Shown here in pieces: positions 34,882-44,120 of a stretch of 64,000 bases of DNA; positions within the stretch are counted from its first letter, which is position 1, and every line of letters begins with the position of its first letter. Both the position numbers and the translations under genes were made by a program. The notes beneath the pieces are model-generated. The model made no database searches. It was not told the DNA's origin and saw only the letters and a list, made by a program, of their open reading frames with translations. The stretch is taken from the NCBI GenBank assembly GCA_016900015.1, contig JACJJM010000015.1, positions 28,342 through 92,341 of the forward strand, given 5' to 3'. The DNA is from Phocaeicola coprophilus (GTDB lineage Bacteria; Bacteroidota; Bacteroidia; Bacteroidales; Bacteroidaceae).

Positions 34882-36540
34882 ATGGAGCAAAGTTTTATTG
34901 CCCTTATCGAACGGGCTATCAAGGATTATTGGGACTTAGATGCCCTGACCGATTACAAAGGAGCGACCTTACAATATAAAGATGTTGCCCGCAAAATAGA
35001 AAAACTACATATCCTATTTGAAGAAAGCGGAGTGAAAAAGGGCGACCGCATCGCCATCTGCGGACGAAACAGTGCACAATGGGGTGCAGCTTTTTTGGCC
35101 ATACTCACCTATGGCGCCGTAGCAGTCCCGGTCTTACACGAATTCAAAGCCGAAAACATACACTATATTGTCAATCATTCCGACGCACGTCTCCTGCTCG
35201 TGGGAGACATGGTCTGGCCTGAGCTGGACGAAAAGGAAATGCCGGCATTGGAAGGCATCATCATGCTCAATGACTACTCCCTGCTCGTGTCACGTACCGA
35301 GAAACTAACTTATGCACGCGAACATCTGAATGAAATGTTCGGCAAGAAATATCCGAAAAACTTCCGCATCGAACATGTCCACTACGAACCGGACCAGCCG
35401 GAACAACTCGCACTCATCAACTACACGTCAGGCACGACAAGCCTCTCCAAAGGAGTCATGATCCCCTATCGGGCCCTCTGGTCAAACACTCAGTTTGCTT
35501 ACGAAGTATTGCCCCTCCGCAAAGGCGACCGGCTGGTGTCCATGCTGCCCATGGCTCACATGTACGGATTGGCTTTTGAGTTCATCTATGAATTCTGTGT
35601 AGGCTGTCACATCTTCTACCTGACGAGAGTCCCAAGCCCAAAAATCATCTTTGAGGCATTTGCTGAAGTCAAACCAAACATCATCATAGCCGTCCCGCTC
35701 ATCATCGAAAAAATCATCAAGAAAAGCGTATTGCCCAAACTGCAGACACCGGCCATGCAGATTCTGCTGAAAGTCCCCATCATCAATGACAAAATAAAAA
35801 GCACTGTCCGGGAACAAGTCATACAAGCCTTCGGAGGCAACTTTTATGAGATTGTCATCGGAGGAGCCGCATTCAACCAAGATGTCGAGCACTTTCTGAA
35901 AATGATTAATTTCCCCTACACTGTGGGATATGGCATGACAGAATGCGCCCCCATCATCTGCTACGAAGACTGGAAACGTTTCGCCCCAGGCTCATGCGGA
36001 AAAGCAGCTCCACGTATGGAAGTCAAAATCGACAGCCCTGACCCACAACACGTGGTAGGAGAAATTCTCTGCCGGGGCATGAATGTCATGACTGGCTATT
36101 ATAAAAATGAAGAAGCCACCCGCGAAGTGCTCGAACCCGACGGATGGTTGCATACAGGCGACCTGGGCATCATCGACGAAGAAGGAAATGTATTTATCAA
36201 AGGACGCAGCAAAAACATGCTTTTAGGTCCTTCCGGACAAAACATCTATCCGGAAGAAATCGAGGAAATACTCAACAACCTACCGTTTGTCAACGAATCC
36301 ATTGTGATTCAAAAAGACAACAAACTAATCGGACTGGTCTATCCGGACTTTGAAGAAGCCGCAGCCCAAGGTCTTACCGAGGATGACATCACCCGTGTCA
36401 TGGAGGAAAACCGCGTTGCGCTCAACACCCAAATACCGTCCTATGCACAAGTGTCACGCATCAAAATCTTCCACGAGGAATTTGAAAAGACACCTAAAAG
36501 GAGCATCAAACGCTTCTTATACCAAAACGCGGCCGACTGA
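34882..36540 (+). CDS. AMP-dependent acyl-CoA synthetase (long-chain fatty acid-CoA ligase type)
   Basis: A 552-residue adenylate-forming enzyme expected to activate fatty acids to acyl-CoA. Motifs in order are the P-loop-like YTSGTTSLSKGVM (about 179-191), MLPMAHMYG and the A5 motif GYGMTECAPIICYED. These are followed by GWLHTGDLGIIDEEG, FIKGRSKNMLLGPSGQNIYP and a C-terminal Lys in FEKTPKRSIKRF. The ATG at 34882 follows a consensus promoter. The in-frame GTG at 34873 is less likely. A hairpin terminator follows, so it is probably monocistronic. Chain-length preference cannot be read from sequence. Confidence 0.9.
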   Translation: MEQSFIALIERAIKDYWDLDALTDYKGATLQYKDVARKIEKLHILFEESGVKKGDRIAICGRNSAQWGAAFLAILTYGAVAVPVLHEFKAENIHYIVNHSDARLLLVGDMVWPELDEKEMPALEGIIMLNDYSLLVSRTEKLTYAREHLNEMFGKKYPKNFRIEHVHYEPDQPEQLALINYTSGTTSLSKGVMIPYRALWSNTQFAYEVLPLRKGDRLVSMLPMAHMYGLAFEFIYEFCVGCHIFYLTRVPSPKIIFEAFAEVKPNIIIAVPLIIEKIIKKSVLPKLQTPAMQILLKVPIINDKIKSTVREQVIQAFGGNFYEIVIGGAAFNQDVEHFLKMINFPYTVGYGMTECAPIICYEDWKRFAPGSCGKAAPRMEVKIDSPDPQHVVGEILCRGMNVMTGYYKNEEATREVLEPDGWLHTGDLGIIDEEGNVFIKGRSKNMLLGPSGQNIYPEEIEEILNNLPFVNESIVIQKDNKLIGLVYPDFEEAAAQGLTEDDITRVMEENRVALNTQIPSYAQVSRIKIFHEEFEKTPKRSIKRFLYQNAAD

Positions 36541-36567
36541 CGTTCTAAGTAGTAAAAAGATTTAAAC

Positions 36568-36616
36568 AGTGCCAGCAAAGATAACCGCATCCCGCGACTT
36601 TGCTGGCACTTTTTAA
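36568..36616 (+). terminator. Terminator after the acyl-CoA ligase gene
   Basis: AGTGCCAGCAAAG and CTTTGCTGGCACT form a perfect 13-bp stem with a loop of about 17 bases, followed by TTTTTAATTT. Confidence 0.85.
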
Positions 36617-36675
36617 TTTCGGTACTGACTCTTGCCGCGTTATCCCGAATTTTCCGTATGTTTGCAATAACCGTC

Positions 36676-36840
36676 AAACCTCAAATCATCATTAGCCTTT
36701 GAGGTGATTTTTGATTTCGGATGAACTGTTTTTGGGCCCTTTTTCAAAGGCATAGCAGGAAAAGAGCAAAAGATACCGACAGAAATCGAAAAGCGGCTAA
36801 AAAGCTTGAATAAACGTACGAATGACCCAATCGAGTTAAA
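36676..36840. mobile_element. Degenerate TIR-bounded element, type A-related core
   Basis: The left end AAACCTCAAATCATCATTAG and right end GAATGACCCAATCGAGTTAAA are diverged copies of the window's common terminal inverted repeat. The inner part (CCTTTGAGGTGATTTTTGAT; ACAGAAATCGAAAAGCGGC) matches the complement of the 964-1147 element. It carries no transposase and lies between the acyl-CoA ligase terminator and the next membrane-protein gene. Confidence 0.6.
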
Positions 36841-36868
36841 ATAAGACCTTGCAAAGACATCCATATTC

Positions 36869-37402
36869 ATGAACAAGACATTAGCCAACATTCTCCGCAT
36901 CACGATAGGAGTACTCTTTCTGATTGCTATCAGCCTTGACTACATTTTATTCAGGACCACATTGGTCACATGGTGGATGCCTGCATGCTTAGGAGCTTTC
37001 CTCCCTGTGATTACACTGCCCTTATACAAAAAATGGACATCCTTTACCCGCTTTTCCAATAGGTTCGTTAACCTGATATGCCACATCCTATGTACCGAAA
37101 TCTTGGGATATACTTTGATTATCGCAGGAAATTATTACTTCAGGGACACTGACAGTCCGGAAACTGCAGCATTTGCCATTGTAGACAAGCATAGCGACAC
37201 AAAAAAACTCCAACAACGCATAGGCAAACACCGTTATCGGACAACCCATAGACAAGAATTCTACATTGAAGTCGCTCTGGAAGACGAACGTACCAAAACA
37301 CTGTATGTGACTTCCGACTTTTATCGGAAAGCAAAAGGAGATACACTCGAACTGACACTGGAAAAAGGGCTGCTGGGCTTCCCTGTCATAAAGAAATTCT
37401 AA
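36869..37402 (+). CDS. Membrane protein of unknown function
   Basis: A 177-residue protein with three probable transmembrane helices (about 8-28, 33-53 and 68-92; ILRITIGVLFLIAISLDYIL, LGYTLIIAGNYYF). A soluble C-terminal domain of about 80 residues is strand-rich (RQEFYIEVALEDERTKTLYV; GDTLELTLEKGLLGFPVIKK). I do not recognise the family. No clear ribosome-binding site or consensus promoter precedes it. The gene stands alone between a degenerate element and palindromic repeats. Confidence 0.62.
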   Translation: MNKTLANILRITIGVLFLIAISLDYILFRTTLVTWWMPACLGAFLPVITLPLYKKWTSFTRFSNRFVNLICHILCTEILGYTLIIAGNYYFRDTDSPETAAFAIVDKHSDTKKLQQRIGKHRYRTTHRQEFYIEVALEDERTKTLYVTSDFYRKAKGDTLELTLEKGLLGFPVIKKF

Positions 37403-37437
37403 CCGCATCCCAGCTTGTAGCCAATCTCTATACTCTC

Positions 37438-37520
37438 ACCATCGCGATTCACTCATCCTCACTCTCGCGATGGTGAAGGGGAGTGAATCGCGAGAATGAG
37501 ACCGAGTGAATCACGATAAT
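37438..37520. repeat. Palindromic TCGCGATTCACT repeat (copy 2)
   Basis: ATCGCGATTCACTC, CTCGCGATGG, GAGTGAATCGCGAGAATGAG and GAGTGAATCACGATAATG form overlapping inverted arms. It is the same motif as at 27381-27443 but extended. Confidence 0.7.
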
Positions 37521-37565
37521 GAAATGCCACCAATCACACTGTTTTTGAAACGCAATTCGTACCTT

Positions 37566-37645
37566 TGCCGGCAAAGGAGGGTAGCCGGACACGGAAAGGA
37601 AACCGTCCGACCACGGAAAGGAAGCCGTCCTCGCCTACCCTTAAC
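37566..37645. repeat. GGAAAGGAGGGTAGCC interspersed repeat (copy 2)
   Basis: CAAAGGAGGGTAGCC and GTCCGACCACGGAAAGGAAG match the complement of 27495-27572. It lies directly upstream of the acetyltransferase gene. A TACCTTTG -7-like box at 37560-37567 overlaps its left edge. Confidence 0.65.
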
Positions 37646-37670
37646 AGCCCATATACACACTATTCTTACT

Positions 37671-38231
37671 ATGCAAGAAAAACTCATAATCCGAAAAGAA
37701 GAAAGCTGCGACTTCGACCAAATCAGAAATGTCATCAGACTGGCTTTCCGGGACATGGAAGAAAGCGACCACACGGAGCACCGGCTCGTGGAACGCCTGC
37801 GCCAATCCGAAGCCTACATCCCGGCACTGTCCTTAGTGGCGGAGAGCGACGGAAATAAAATCGTGGGACATATCATGCTGTCAACCGTAGAAGTCGTGTC
37901 GAAGACGATGACTGAAACCCTGCTTTCCGTCGCCCCATTGTCCGTCTTGCCTGAATTCCAACGGAGAGGCATCGGCGGAAAGTTGCTGTCCGCAGCACAC
38001 AAGCGTGCGGCAGACTTAGGTTTCAAAGGCATCGTCCTGCTGGGACACCCGGACTACTATCCGAGGTTCGGCTATCAGAGAGCTTCCCGCTTCGGCATTA
38101 CATTCCCCTTTGACGCGCCTGATGAATGCTGCATGGCAATGCCCCTGGCCGACGGAAGCCTGGAGGGCATACACGGCCGCATCTGTTATCCAAGTGCTTT
38201 CAATGAAGAGACTGAAGCATCCGAAGCATAA
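37671..38231 (+). CDS. GNAT-family N-acetyltransferase (YhbS-like)
   Basis: A 186-residue GNAT acetyltransferase. The acetyl-CoA-binding segment is LSVLPEFQRRGIGGKLLSAA (about 87-106), preceded by the beta-4 strand GHIMLSTVEVV. It is followed by VLLGHPDYYPRFGYQRASRF, a signature of the YhbS/Eis-like group. The start at 37671 is the first ATG after the interspersed repeat. The longer open frame from 37506 crosses repeats and is rejected. The substrate is unknown. It precedes a PatB-type gene on the same strand. Confidence 0.86.
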   Translation: MQEKLIIRKEESCDFDQIRNVIRLAFRDMEESDHTEHRLVERLRQSEAYIPALSLVAESDGNKIVGHIMLSTVEVVSKTMTETLLSVAPLSVLPEFQRRGIGGKLLSAAHKRAADLGFKGIVLLGHPDYYPRFGYQRASRFGITFPFDAPDECCMAMPLADGSLEGIHGRICYPSAFNEETEASEA

Positions 38232-38320
38232 CAAATTAACAGCTCACACAAGGATATTCCGCAGAAAATCCCTAAGTTTGTGTGACATTTAGTTGTATAA
38301 TTAAATAAAAACAGACATCT

Positions 38321-39493
38321 ATGAAATATAATTTTGACGAACTTATCGAACGCCGAGGCACTCATGCCATCAAATATGAAGCCATGCAGGAACTTTGGGG
38401 ACGAACCGACCTGATACCCATGTGGGTGGCTGACATGGACTTCCGCACACCCCCATTCATCCTCAACGCCCTGCGCCGCAGGATGGAACACGAGATTTTC
38501 GGTTACACCGCACCGGGCGACAGCTACTTCCGGTCTATCATCGAATGGGTGGGTCGCCGCTACGGGATGACAGCCCGGCAAGAAGACATCCACTACATCC
38601 CGGGCATCGTGCCGGGCATTCATCATGCCCTGTGCGCACTGAGCGAAAAGGGCGATAAAATCATGATACAGCCTCCTGTCTATCATCCCTTCCGCCAAGT
38701 CATCGAAGGCACGGGACGGGTTCCTGTCTGTTCGCCGCTGACACTGCACGAAGGACGTTTCCGGATGGATTTCGACCGGATGGCACACGACTTGAAAGGC
38801 TGCAAGCTCTTCATCCTCTGCAATCCGCACAACCCGGGCGGTGTGGCTTGGACACGCGACGAACTGGCTACGGTCGCCTCACTGTGTGAAGCAGAAGGCG
38901 TGACGGTCATCAGCGACGAAATCCATGCCGACATGGTGTTCAAGGCCCACAAACACACCCCGTTTGCCACCATCAACCCCTGGGCACGCGAACACACCGT
39001 CACCTTCATGGCGCCGTCCAAAGTGTTCAACATGCCCGGCGTCATCGCCTCCGAAGCCTTCGTGTTCGCTCCCTCCCTGCGTGAACGCTTCTATGGCTAC
39101 TTGGAACAAAACGACTTGGCCATGGGCAGCGTCTTCTCCTACGCGGCAGCCGAAGCGGCCTACACGGAAGGGGAAGAATGGCTCACGCAAATGCTCGACT
39201 ACGTGTGGGACAATATCTGTCTGGTGGATGAGACCCTGCGGCGCGAGATGCCACGCATCAAAGCCATCATCCCGGAAGCATCCTTCCTCGTGTTCCTGGA
39301 CTGCCGTGAATTGGGCTTTGACAGCCAGGACGGACTGGTGGACTTCTTTGCCAACGGAGCCCGGCTGGGACTCAACAGCGGAGACATGTTCGGAAAAGAA
39401 GGGACCGGATTCATGCGCCTGAACGTCGCTGCTCCACGCAGCGTGGTTACCCAAGCACTCAAACAACTGAAAGAAGCATATCAAACCCTTTAA
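38321..39493 (+). CDS. PatB/MalY-type PLP-dependent C-S lyase (cystathionine beta-lyase-like)
   Basis: A 390-residue fold-type I aminotransferase-like enzyme of the MalY/PatB group, which cleaves cystathionine or cysteine conjugates. Hallmarks are the N-terminal NFDELIERRGTHAIKYE and PMWVADMDFRTPPFIL. PLP-site residues follow in NPHNPGGVAW, VISDEIHADMVF and the Schiff-base lysine Lys234 in FMAPSKVFNMPG. The C-terminus has the RLGLNSGDMFGKEGTGFMRL Arg motif. A TAAGTTTG box at 38273-38280 may be its -7 element. It lies 7 bases before the Dabb gene and the two are probably cotranscribed. Confidence 0.92.
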   Translation: MKYNFDELIERRGTHAIKYEAMQELWGRTDLIPMWVADMDFRTPPFILNALRRRMEHEIFGYTAPGDSYFRSIIEWVGRRYGMTARQEDIHYIPGIVPGIHHALCALSEKGDKIMIQPPVYHPFRQVIEGTGRVPVCSPLTLHEGRFRMDFDRMAHDLKGCKLFILCNPHNPGGVAWTRDELATVASLCEAEGVTVISDEIHADMVFKAHKHTPFATINPWAREHTVTFMAPSKVFNMPGVIASEAFVFAPSLRERFYGYLEQNDLAMGSVFSYAAAEAAYTEGEEWLTQMLDYVWDNICLVDETLRREMPRIKAIIPEASFLVFLDCRELGFDSQDGLVDFFANGARLGLNSGDMFGKEGTGFMRLNVAAPRSVVTQALKQLKEAYQTL

Positions 39494-39499
39494 TTCATT

Positions 39500-39793
39500 A
39501 TGATAAAGCACATTGTATCATTCAAACTGAAAGGAAGCGAAGCACAGCGGCTGGAACTGTCCCGTCAATTCAAAGCCGCCCTGGAAGCATTGCCCGCGCA
39601 AATCGAAGTGTTGCAGAGCATCGAAGTGGGAATCAATGAAAACCCGTCGGAGACGTGGGACATCGTACTCACAGCCATCGTCGCGACAATGGACGACGTG
39701 GCGGTCTATGCCAAACATCCGGCCCACGTGGCCGCGGCTGCCATCATCGCCGAGCACAAAGAATGCCGGGCCTGCGTGGACTACTCCTTCTAA
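39500..39793 (+). CDS. Dabb family protein (stress-responsive alpha/beta barrel)
   Basis: A 97-residue protein starting MIKHIVSFKLK, the hallmark of the Dabb (dimeric alpha/beta barrel) family. It continues with EVLQSIEVGINENPSETWDI and AVYAKHPAHVAAAAIIAEHK. These small dimers are implicated in stress responses, but the biochemical activity is mostly unknown. It follows the PatB-type gene by 7 bases and is followed by a hairpin terminator. Confidence 0.88.
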   Translation: MIKHIVSFKLKGSEAQRLELSRQFKAALEALPAQIEVLQSIEVGINENPSETWDIVLTAIVATMDDVAVYAKHPAHVAAAAIIAEHKECRACVDYSF

Positions 39794-39865
39794 GGAAACG
39801 GCCACCCGGAGCTGCACCCCGCGAGGGAATCCGTCGTTCAGGGTATAACTTTTTTTGAATAAATG

Positions 39866-39902
39866 CCCCGTCGGTCCACATCCACCGTGGCCTCCGACGG
39901 GG
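39866..39902 (+). terminator. Terminator after the Dabb gene
   Basis: CCCCGTCGG and CCGACGGGG form a perfect 9-bp GC-rich stem with a 19-base loop, followed by ATTTCTGT. It lies immediately before the type B element. Confidence 0.6.
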
Positions 39903-39909
39903 ATTTCTG

Positions 39910-40069
39910 TAAACCCAAATCGGTCATTAGAAATTTTTGCGAGCAAAATGTAAGATAGTAACCTTTATTGTGACCCAAATTTACATTGCACACCTTAATT
40001 ATTGCCATAATCATGACGTATTTCACGCAAAATGAAAGCTCGATTTTCTAATGACCGATTTGGGGTAAA
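39910..40069. mobile_element. TIR-bounded element, type B core (copy 2, inverted)
   Basis: This is the same 160-base element as at 8657-8817, in the opposite orientation. CCCAAATCGGTCATTAGA bounds the left and its inverse the right. Only a few scattered substitutions separate the cores, so both copies are recent or under selection. The small ORF in the core is conserved (MAIIKVCNVNLGHNKGYY) but here reads through the terminal repeat. The rest of the gap up to the ATP synthase terminator (40070-40200) holds nothing I can name. Confidence 0.75.
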
Positions 40070-40200
40070 TGGCTGACTAACATCCCTATTATCTGTCAAA
40101 ATTCAGTGACGGACTTAACTCCGTTCGCCGATGAGCCATTCTAGAAAAGACCGCAGGATGCAACATGATGTAAATACATTTAAACGCCGGGCGGGACATA

Positions 40201-40238
40201 AAAAGGGAGTGCACCTCCGTGTGGGTACACTCCCTTTT
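40201..40238 (-). terminator. Terminator of the ATP synthase operon
   Basis: AAAAGGGAGTG and CACTCCCTTTT form a perfect 11-bp stem with a 16-base loop, 20 bases beyond the atpG stop. Confidence 0.8.
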
Positions 40239-40257
40239 CAATAGTATCATAAACTGA

Positions 40258-41118
40258 TTATTTCATAGAACCACCGATAATGTCAAGCAACTCATTGGTA
40301 ATCGCTTGTTGACGTCCCTTGTTGTACATCAAGTTCAGCTCTTGTAAGAGTTCATTGGCATTATCCGTCGCCTGTTGCATAGCCACCGTACGTGCAGCAT
40401 GTTCTGAAGCATTCGAATCGAGTAGCACTGTATAAATCTTCATCCGTAAAGCCTTTGGCAACAAACGCATCACCAACTCTTCAGGCGAAGGTTCGACAAT
40501 ATAATCCGACGTAGCCGCTGACTTTCCGTCTTCAGCCTCCAAGGCCAATGGCAAGAAAGTCTCATGCATGACCACCTGGGTAGACGTCGATTTATAGTGC
40601 GTATAGACGAGTTCCACTCGGTCGATCTCTTTGTTCAGAAAGAGCTCCATCAGATGTTCAGCCAAGGCAGAGGCATCTTTATAAGCCGGTTTATCACCTA
40701 TCATCTTGTAGGTTTCCGTCAATGCATAGTGCTTGTTCAGTGACTGAACCACCTTACGTCCGACCGGATAAACCAGAAGATTCTCTTTCCCAAGTTTGGC
40801 GTACCCCTCCAACACGTTGTTGGCTTTTCTAATAACATTACTATTAAATCCGCCACATAGACTCGAATTGGAAGCAACCACAACTACGGCTACCCGCTCT
40901 ATCGGACGCTCCTCTGTGAAAGGAGACTCCACCGTCACACCACTTGAAAGGAAGTTGTGCAAGATGGCCCCTAGCTGTCGGTCGTAAGGAAGCATATTCT
41001 CAATCGCTGTCTGGGCACGACGCAACTTGGTCGATGCAACGAGTTTCATCGCCGAAGTAATCTTCAATGTGCTCTGCACAGAACTTATTCTTCCTTTTAT
41101 TTCCTTTAGTGACGCCAT
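40258..41118 (-). CDS. atpG: ATP synthase F1 subunit gamma
   Basis: The gamma subunit is the rotating central stalk of F1. The 286-residue product has the conserved N-terminal coil ASLKEIKGRISSVQSTLKIT and AMKLVASTKLRRAQTAIENM. The C-terminal coil is AMQQATDNANELLQELNLMY followed by NKGRQQAITNELLDIIGG. SSLCGGFNSNVIRK is also typical. It is the last gene of the nine-gene operon, 6 bases after atpA, and is followed by a terminator. Confidence 0.96.
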   Translation of the reverse strand: MASLKEIKGRISSVQSTLKITSAMKLVASTKLRRAQTAIENMLPYDRQLGAILHNFLSSGVTVESPFTEERPIERVAVVVVASNSSLCGGFNSNVIRKANNVLEGYAKLGKENLLVYPVGRKVVQSLNKHYALTETYKMIGDKPAYKDASALAEHLMELFLNKEIDRVELVYTHYKSTSTQVVMHETFLPLALEAEDGKSAATSDYIVEPSPEELVMRLLPKALRMKIYTVLLDSNASEHAARTVAMQQATDNANELLQELNLMYNKGRQQAITNELLDIIGGSMK

Positions 41119-41124
41119 GGCTTA

Positions 41125-42711
41125 TTATTTTTTTAGTTTCATGCAAGTAGCTGCTGCAACCTCTGCGATAATCTTTGTTACATCGTCATTGATAACTCCT
41201 GTAGCCAACACATCAAGCACGTCTTTTTGATGCATGGCACGCAGTGTTTCCAAGAAAGAATCCTGGAATTCATGTACCTGACTCACTTCGATATCCTTCA
41301 TCAAGCCTTTCGTACCGCAATAAAGAATTGCAATCTGCTCTGCGACGGGCATCGGTGAATATTGCGGCTGAATCAACAACTGGTTGTTCTTACGTCCACG
41401 GTCAAGCGCCATTGCGGTCACTGCATCGACATCACTACTGAACTGGGAGAAAGCTTCCAATTCACGATATTGTGCTTGGTCGATTTTCAACGTACCGGCC
41501 ACTTTCTTCATCGCTTTAATCTGCGCACTACCACCGACACGCGACACGGAGATACCGGCGTTGATGGCAGGACGGAAACCTTGGTTGAAAAGGTCTGTCT
41601 CCAAGAAAATCTGACCGTCAGTAATCGAAATCACGTTTGTCGGGATATAGGCCGAAACGTCTCCGGCTTGCGTCTCGATAATCGGAAGTGCTGTCAACGA
41701 GCCACCGCCTTTCACACGTCCCTTCAAGCTGGCAGGCAAATCGTTCATCTGTTCTGCCACCTCTTGTTGCTGGATAATCTTGGCCGCACGCTCCAACAAA
41801 CGTGAATGCAAGTAGAATATATCGCCCGGATATGCTTCACGTCCTGACGGACGACGCAGAATCAAAGACACCTCACGATAGGCCACGGCCTGCTTGGACA
41901 AGTCATCATAGACGACCAAAGCATGACGGCCCGTGTCACGGAAATATTCACCGATAGCCGCCCCGGCAAACGGAGCAAAATACTGCAATGCGGCAGGGTC
42001 AGCAGCTGTAGCGGAAACCACCACCGTGTAGGGCATAGCACCTTTTTCCTTCAACACGTTCACAATGTTGGCCACAGTCGAACCCTTTTGTCCGATAGCC
42101 ACGTAGATACAATACACCGGCTTACCGGCCTCATAGTTGGCACGTTGGTTGATAATCGTGTCGATGGCAATGGCCGTTTTACCCGTCTGGCGGTCGCCGA
42201 TAATCAACTCACGCTGGCCGCGTCCGATAGGAATCATGGAGTCCACTGCCTTCAGACCCGTTTGCAACGGTTCGCTGACCGGTTGACGGTAGATCACACC
42301 CGGCGACTTGCGCTCCAACGGCATCTCCACCGTATCTCCACCAATCTCGCCTTCACCATCCAGCGGTTCGCCCAACGGATTTATGACACGTCCCAACATG
42401 TTTTCGCTCACCAAGATGGAAGCAATACGTCCCATGCGTTTCACGACCATACCTTCTTTGATTTTATCGGTAGGTCCTAACAACACAGCACCAACATTGT
42501 CTTCCTCCAAGTTCATCACGATAGCTTTCACACCGTTTTCGAACTCAAGCAACTCTTCCGCTTCTGCGTTACGCAATCCATAGATACGTACCACACCATC
42601 ACTCACTTGAAGCACCGTGCCCACCTCTTCAAAATGAAGGCTGGTGTCGATGCCCTTCAGTTGCTCAAGCAAAACGCTGGAAACTTCGCTGGGTTTTATA
42701 TTTTCAGACAT
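41125..42711 (-). CDS. atpA: ATP synthase F1 subunit alpha
   Basis: The non-catalytic nucleotide-binding subunit of F1. The 528 residues include the Walker [10 protein letters not shown] (about 170-178) and the [19 protein letters not shown] strand. They also include [16 protein letters not shown] and the signature [17 protein letters not shown], with the alpha-specific Arg in [10 protein letters not shown]. The length is slightly above the usual 500-515 residues because of a short N-terminal extension ([17 protein letters not shown]). It is 14 bases after atpH and 6 bases before atpG. Confidence 0.97.
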   Translation of the reverse strand: MSENIKPSEVSSVLLEQLKGIDTSLHFEEVGTVLQVSDGVVRIYGLRNAEAEELLEFENGVKAIVMNLEEDNVGAVLLGPTDKIKEGMVVKRMGRIASILVSENMLGRVINPLGEPLDGEGEIGGDTVEMPLERKSPGVIYRQPVSEPLQTGLKAVDSMIPIGRGQRELIIGDRQTGKTAIAIDTIINQRANYEAGKPVYCIYVAIGQKGSTVANIVNVLKEKGAMPYTVVVSATAADPAALQYFAPFAGAAIGEYFRDTGRHALVVYDDLSKQAVAYREVSLILRRPSGREAYPGDIFYLHSRLLERAAKIIQQQEVAEQMNDLPASLKGRVKGGGSLTALPIIETQAGDVSAYIPTNVISITDGQIFLETDLFNQGFRPAINAGISVSRVGGSAQIKAMKKVAGTLKIDQAQYRELEAFSQFSSDVDAVTAMALDRGRKNNQLLIQPQYSPMPVAEQIAILYCGTKGLMKDIEVSQVHEFQDSFLETLRAMHQKDVLDVLATGVINDDVTKIIAEVAAATCMKLKK

Positions 42712-42725
42712 GTTTTCTTGTTTAA

Positions 42726-43280
42726 TTATACAATTCTTCTATTCTTCTCCATAAACTGTCGACGAATTCTCTTGAATTGAGTTGCAACACTCGCATCCAA
42801 TCGATTGAAATCAATATCCAAGATGAATCCACCTTGAATAGAGGGTTCCACTTCCGTTTCGAATTCGACAGTCCCATGAGTAGTTTTTTCTATTACCATT
42901 CTCATGCGGTCTTCGATTCCCTTATTGACCGGAGTCGCAGTAATCAGCCTACCGATAAGGATGTTGTTTTCCCGTCTGTATAGGTCGATGTACGAACAAG
43001 CCATGAACTGCATGAATTTCTCCCGATGCTCTTTCAAGACCAATGAAAAGAAACGTTTCAACTCATCACTAACGTTTCCTCCAGCAGCATTACACAGCAG
43101 GTCAATCTTAGCATCCGTCGACAGCAAAGGATTATCCAGCGCTTTACGCAAATCAGGAACCTGCAAGTAGCTATTGGCTATCAGAGACATCTCGTGATAG
43201 ACCTGTTCCTTCTTTTTGCTTCCTTCGGCAAACTCATACAAAGCTTTTGCGTAGCGTTTAGAGATTACTCCTGTGTTCAT
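42726..43280 (-). CDS. atpH: ATP synthase F1 subunit delta
   Basis: Delta (OSCP) links the F1 head to the peripheral stalk. The 184-residue protein begins [20 protein letters not shown], the family N-terminus. It ends with the conserved beta segment [20 protein letters not shown] and the helix [20 protein letters not shown]. It sits between atpF and atpA with 6 and 14 bases of spacing. Sequence conservation of this subunit is always low, but context makes the call firm. Confidence 0.93.
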   Translation of the reverse strand: MNTGVISKRYAKALYEFAEGSKKKEQVYHEMSLIANSYLQVPDLRKALDNPLLSTDAKIDLLCNAAGGNVSDELKRFFSLVLKEHREKFMQFMACSYIDLYRRENNILIGRLITATPVNKGIEDRMRMVIEKTTHGTVEFETEVEPSIQGGFILDIDFNRLDASVATQFKRIRRQFMEKNRRIV

Positions 43281-43286
43281 AACTTA

Positions 43287-43787
43287 TTATTTTTTAGAAT
43301 CGGAAACTTCATCGAGCATGCGTTCGATCATTCCATTTTGTTCCACCTCGCTAGAGAGTTGTTTGCGGAGCACCTTTTCAGCCACTTCGACTGACAACTC
43401 AGCCACTTGTTTGCGGATATCGCGGATGGCATCATCCTTTTCTTTTTGAATTTGTTTACGCGCTTCTTCTAACAAACGTCCACCTTCTGCTTTTGCTTTG
43501 TCTTTCGCTTCATTGACGATTTTATTGCGAGTATCCATCGCTTCCTTCAGAATTCGGGCTTGCTCTTTGCGGGCTTCAACCAAAATGGATTCACTTTCTT
43601 CTTTGATATGCGATAATTTCTCATTGGCTTCCCGTGCCGATTTCAAAGAATCGTCGATATATTGTTTCCGTTCGTTGACCATGTTCACCAAGGCCGGAAA
43701 ACCGGACTTCGCCAATATAACCAAGACGATTATGAAAGACACCAGCATCCAAAAGAAAGTACCGAAATCTGGTGTAAGTAGTTCCAT
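43287..43787 (-). CDS. atpF: ATP synthase Fo subunit b
   Basis: Subunit b forms the peripheral stalk. The 166 residues have one transmembrane helix (about 8-28, FGTFFWMLVSFIIVLVILAK). A long coiled coil rich in Glu, Lys and Ala follows (KSAREANEKLSHIKEESESI; ARKEQARILKEAMDTRNKIV). There is no second b' gene. It lies 21 bases after atpE and 6 bases before atpH. Confidence 0.94.
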   Translation of the reverse strand: MELLTPDFGTFFWMLVSFIIVLVILAKSGFPALVNMVNERKQYIDDSLKSAREANEKLSHIKEESESILVEARKEQARILKEAMDTRNKIVNEAKDKAKAEGGRLLEEARKQIQKEKDDAIRDIRKQVAELSVEVAEKVLRKQLSSEVEQNGMIERMLDEVSDSKK

Positions 43788-43808
43788 AAACTAAGCCTCG
43801 ATTTTGAA

Positions 43809-44072
<264 letters not shown>

Positions 44073-44120
44073 TTAAGTTTATTACTAAGTTTTAATTCTC
44101 TAATGTTTTTATTATTCTCA

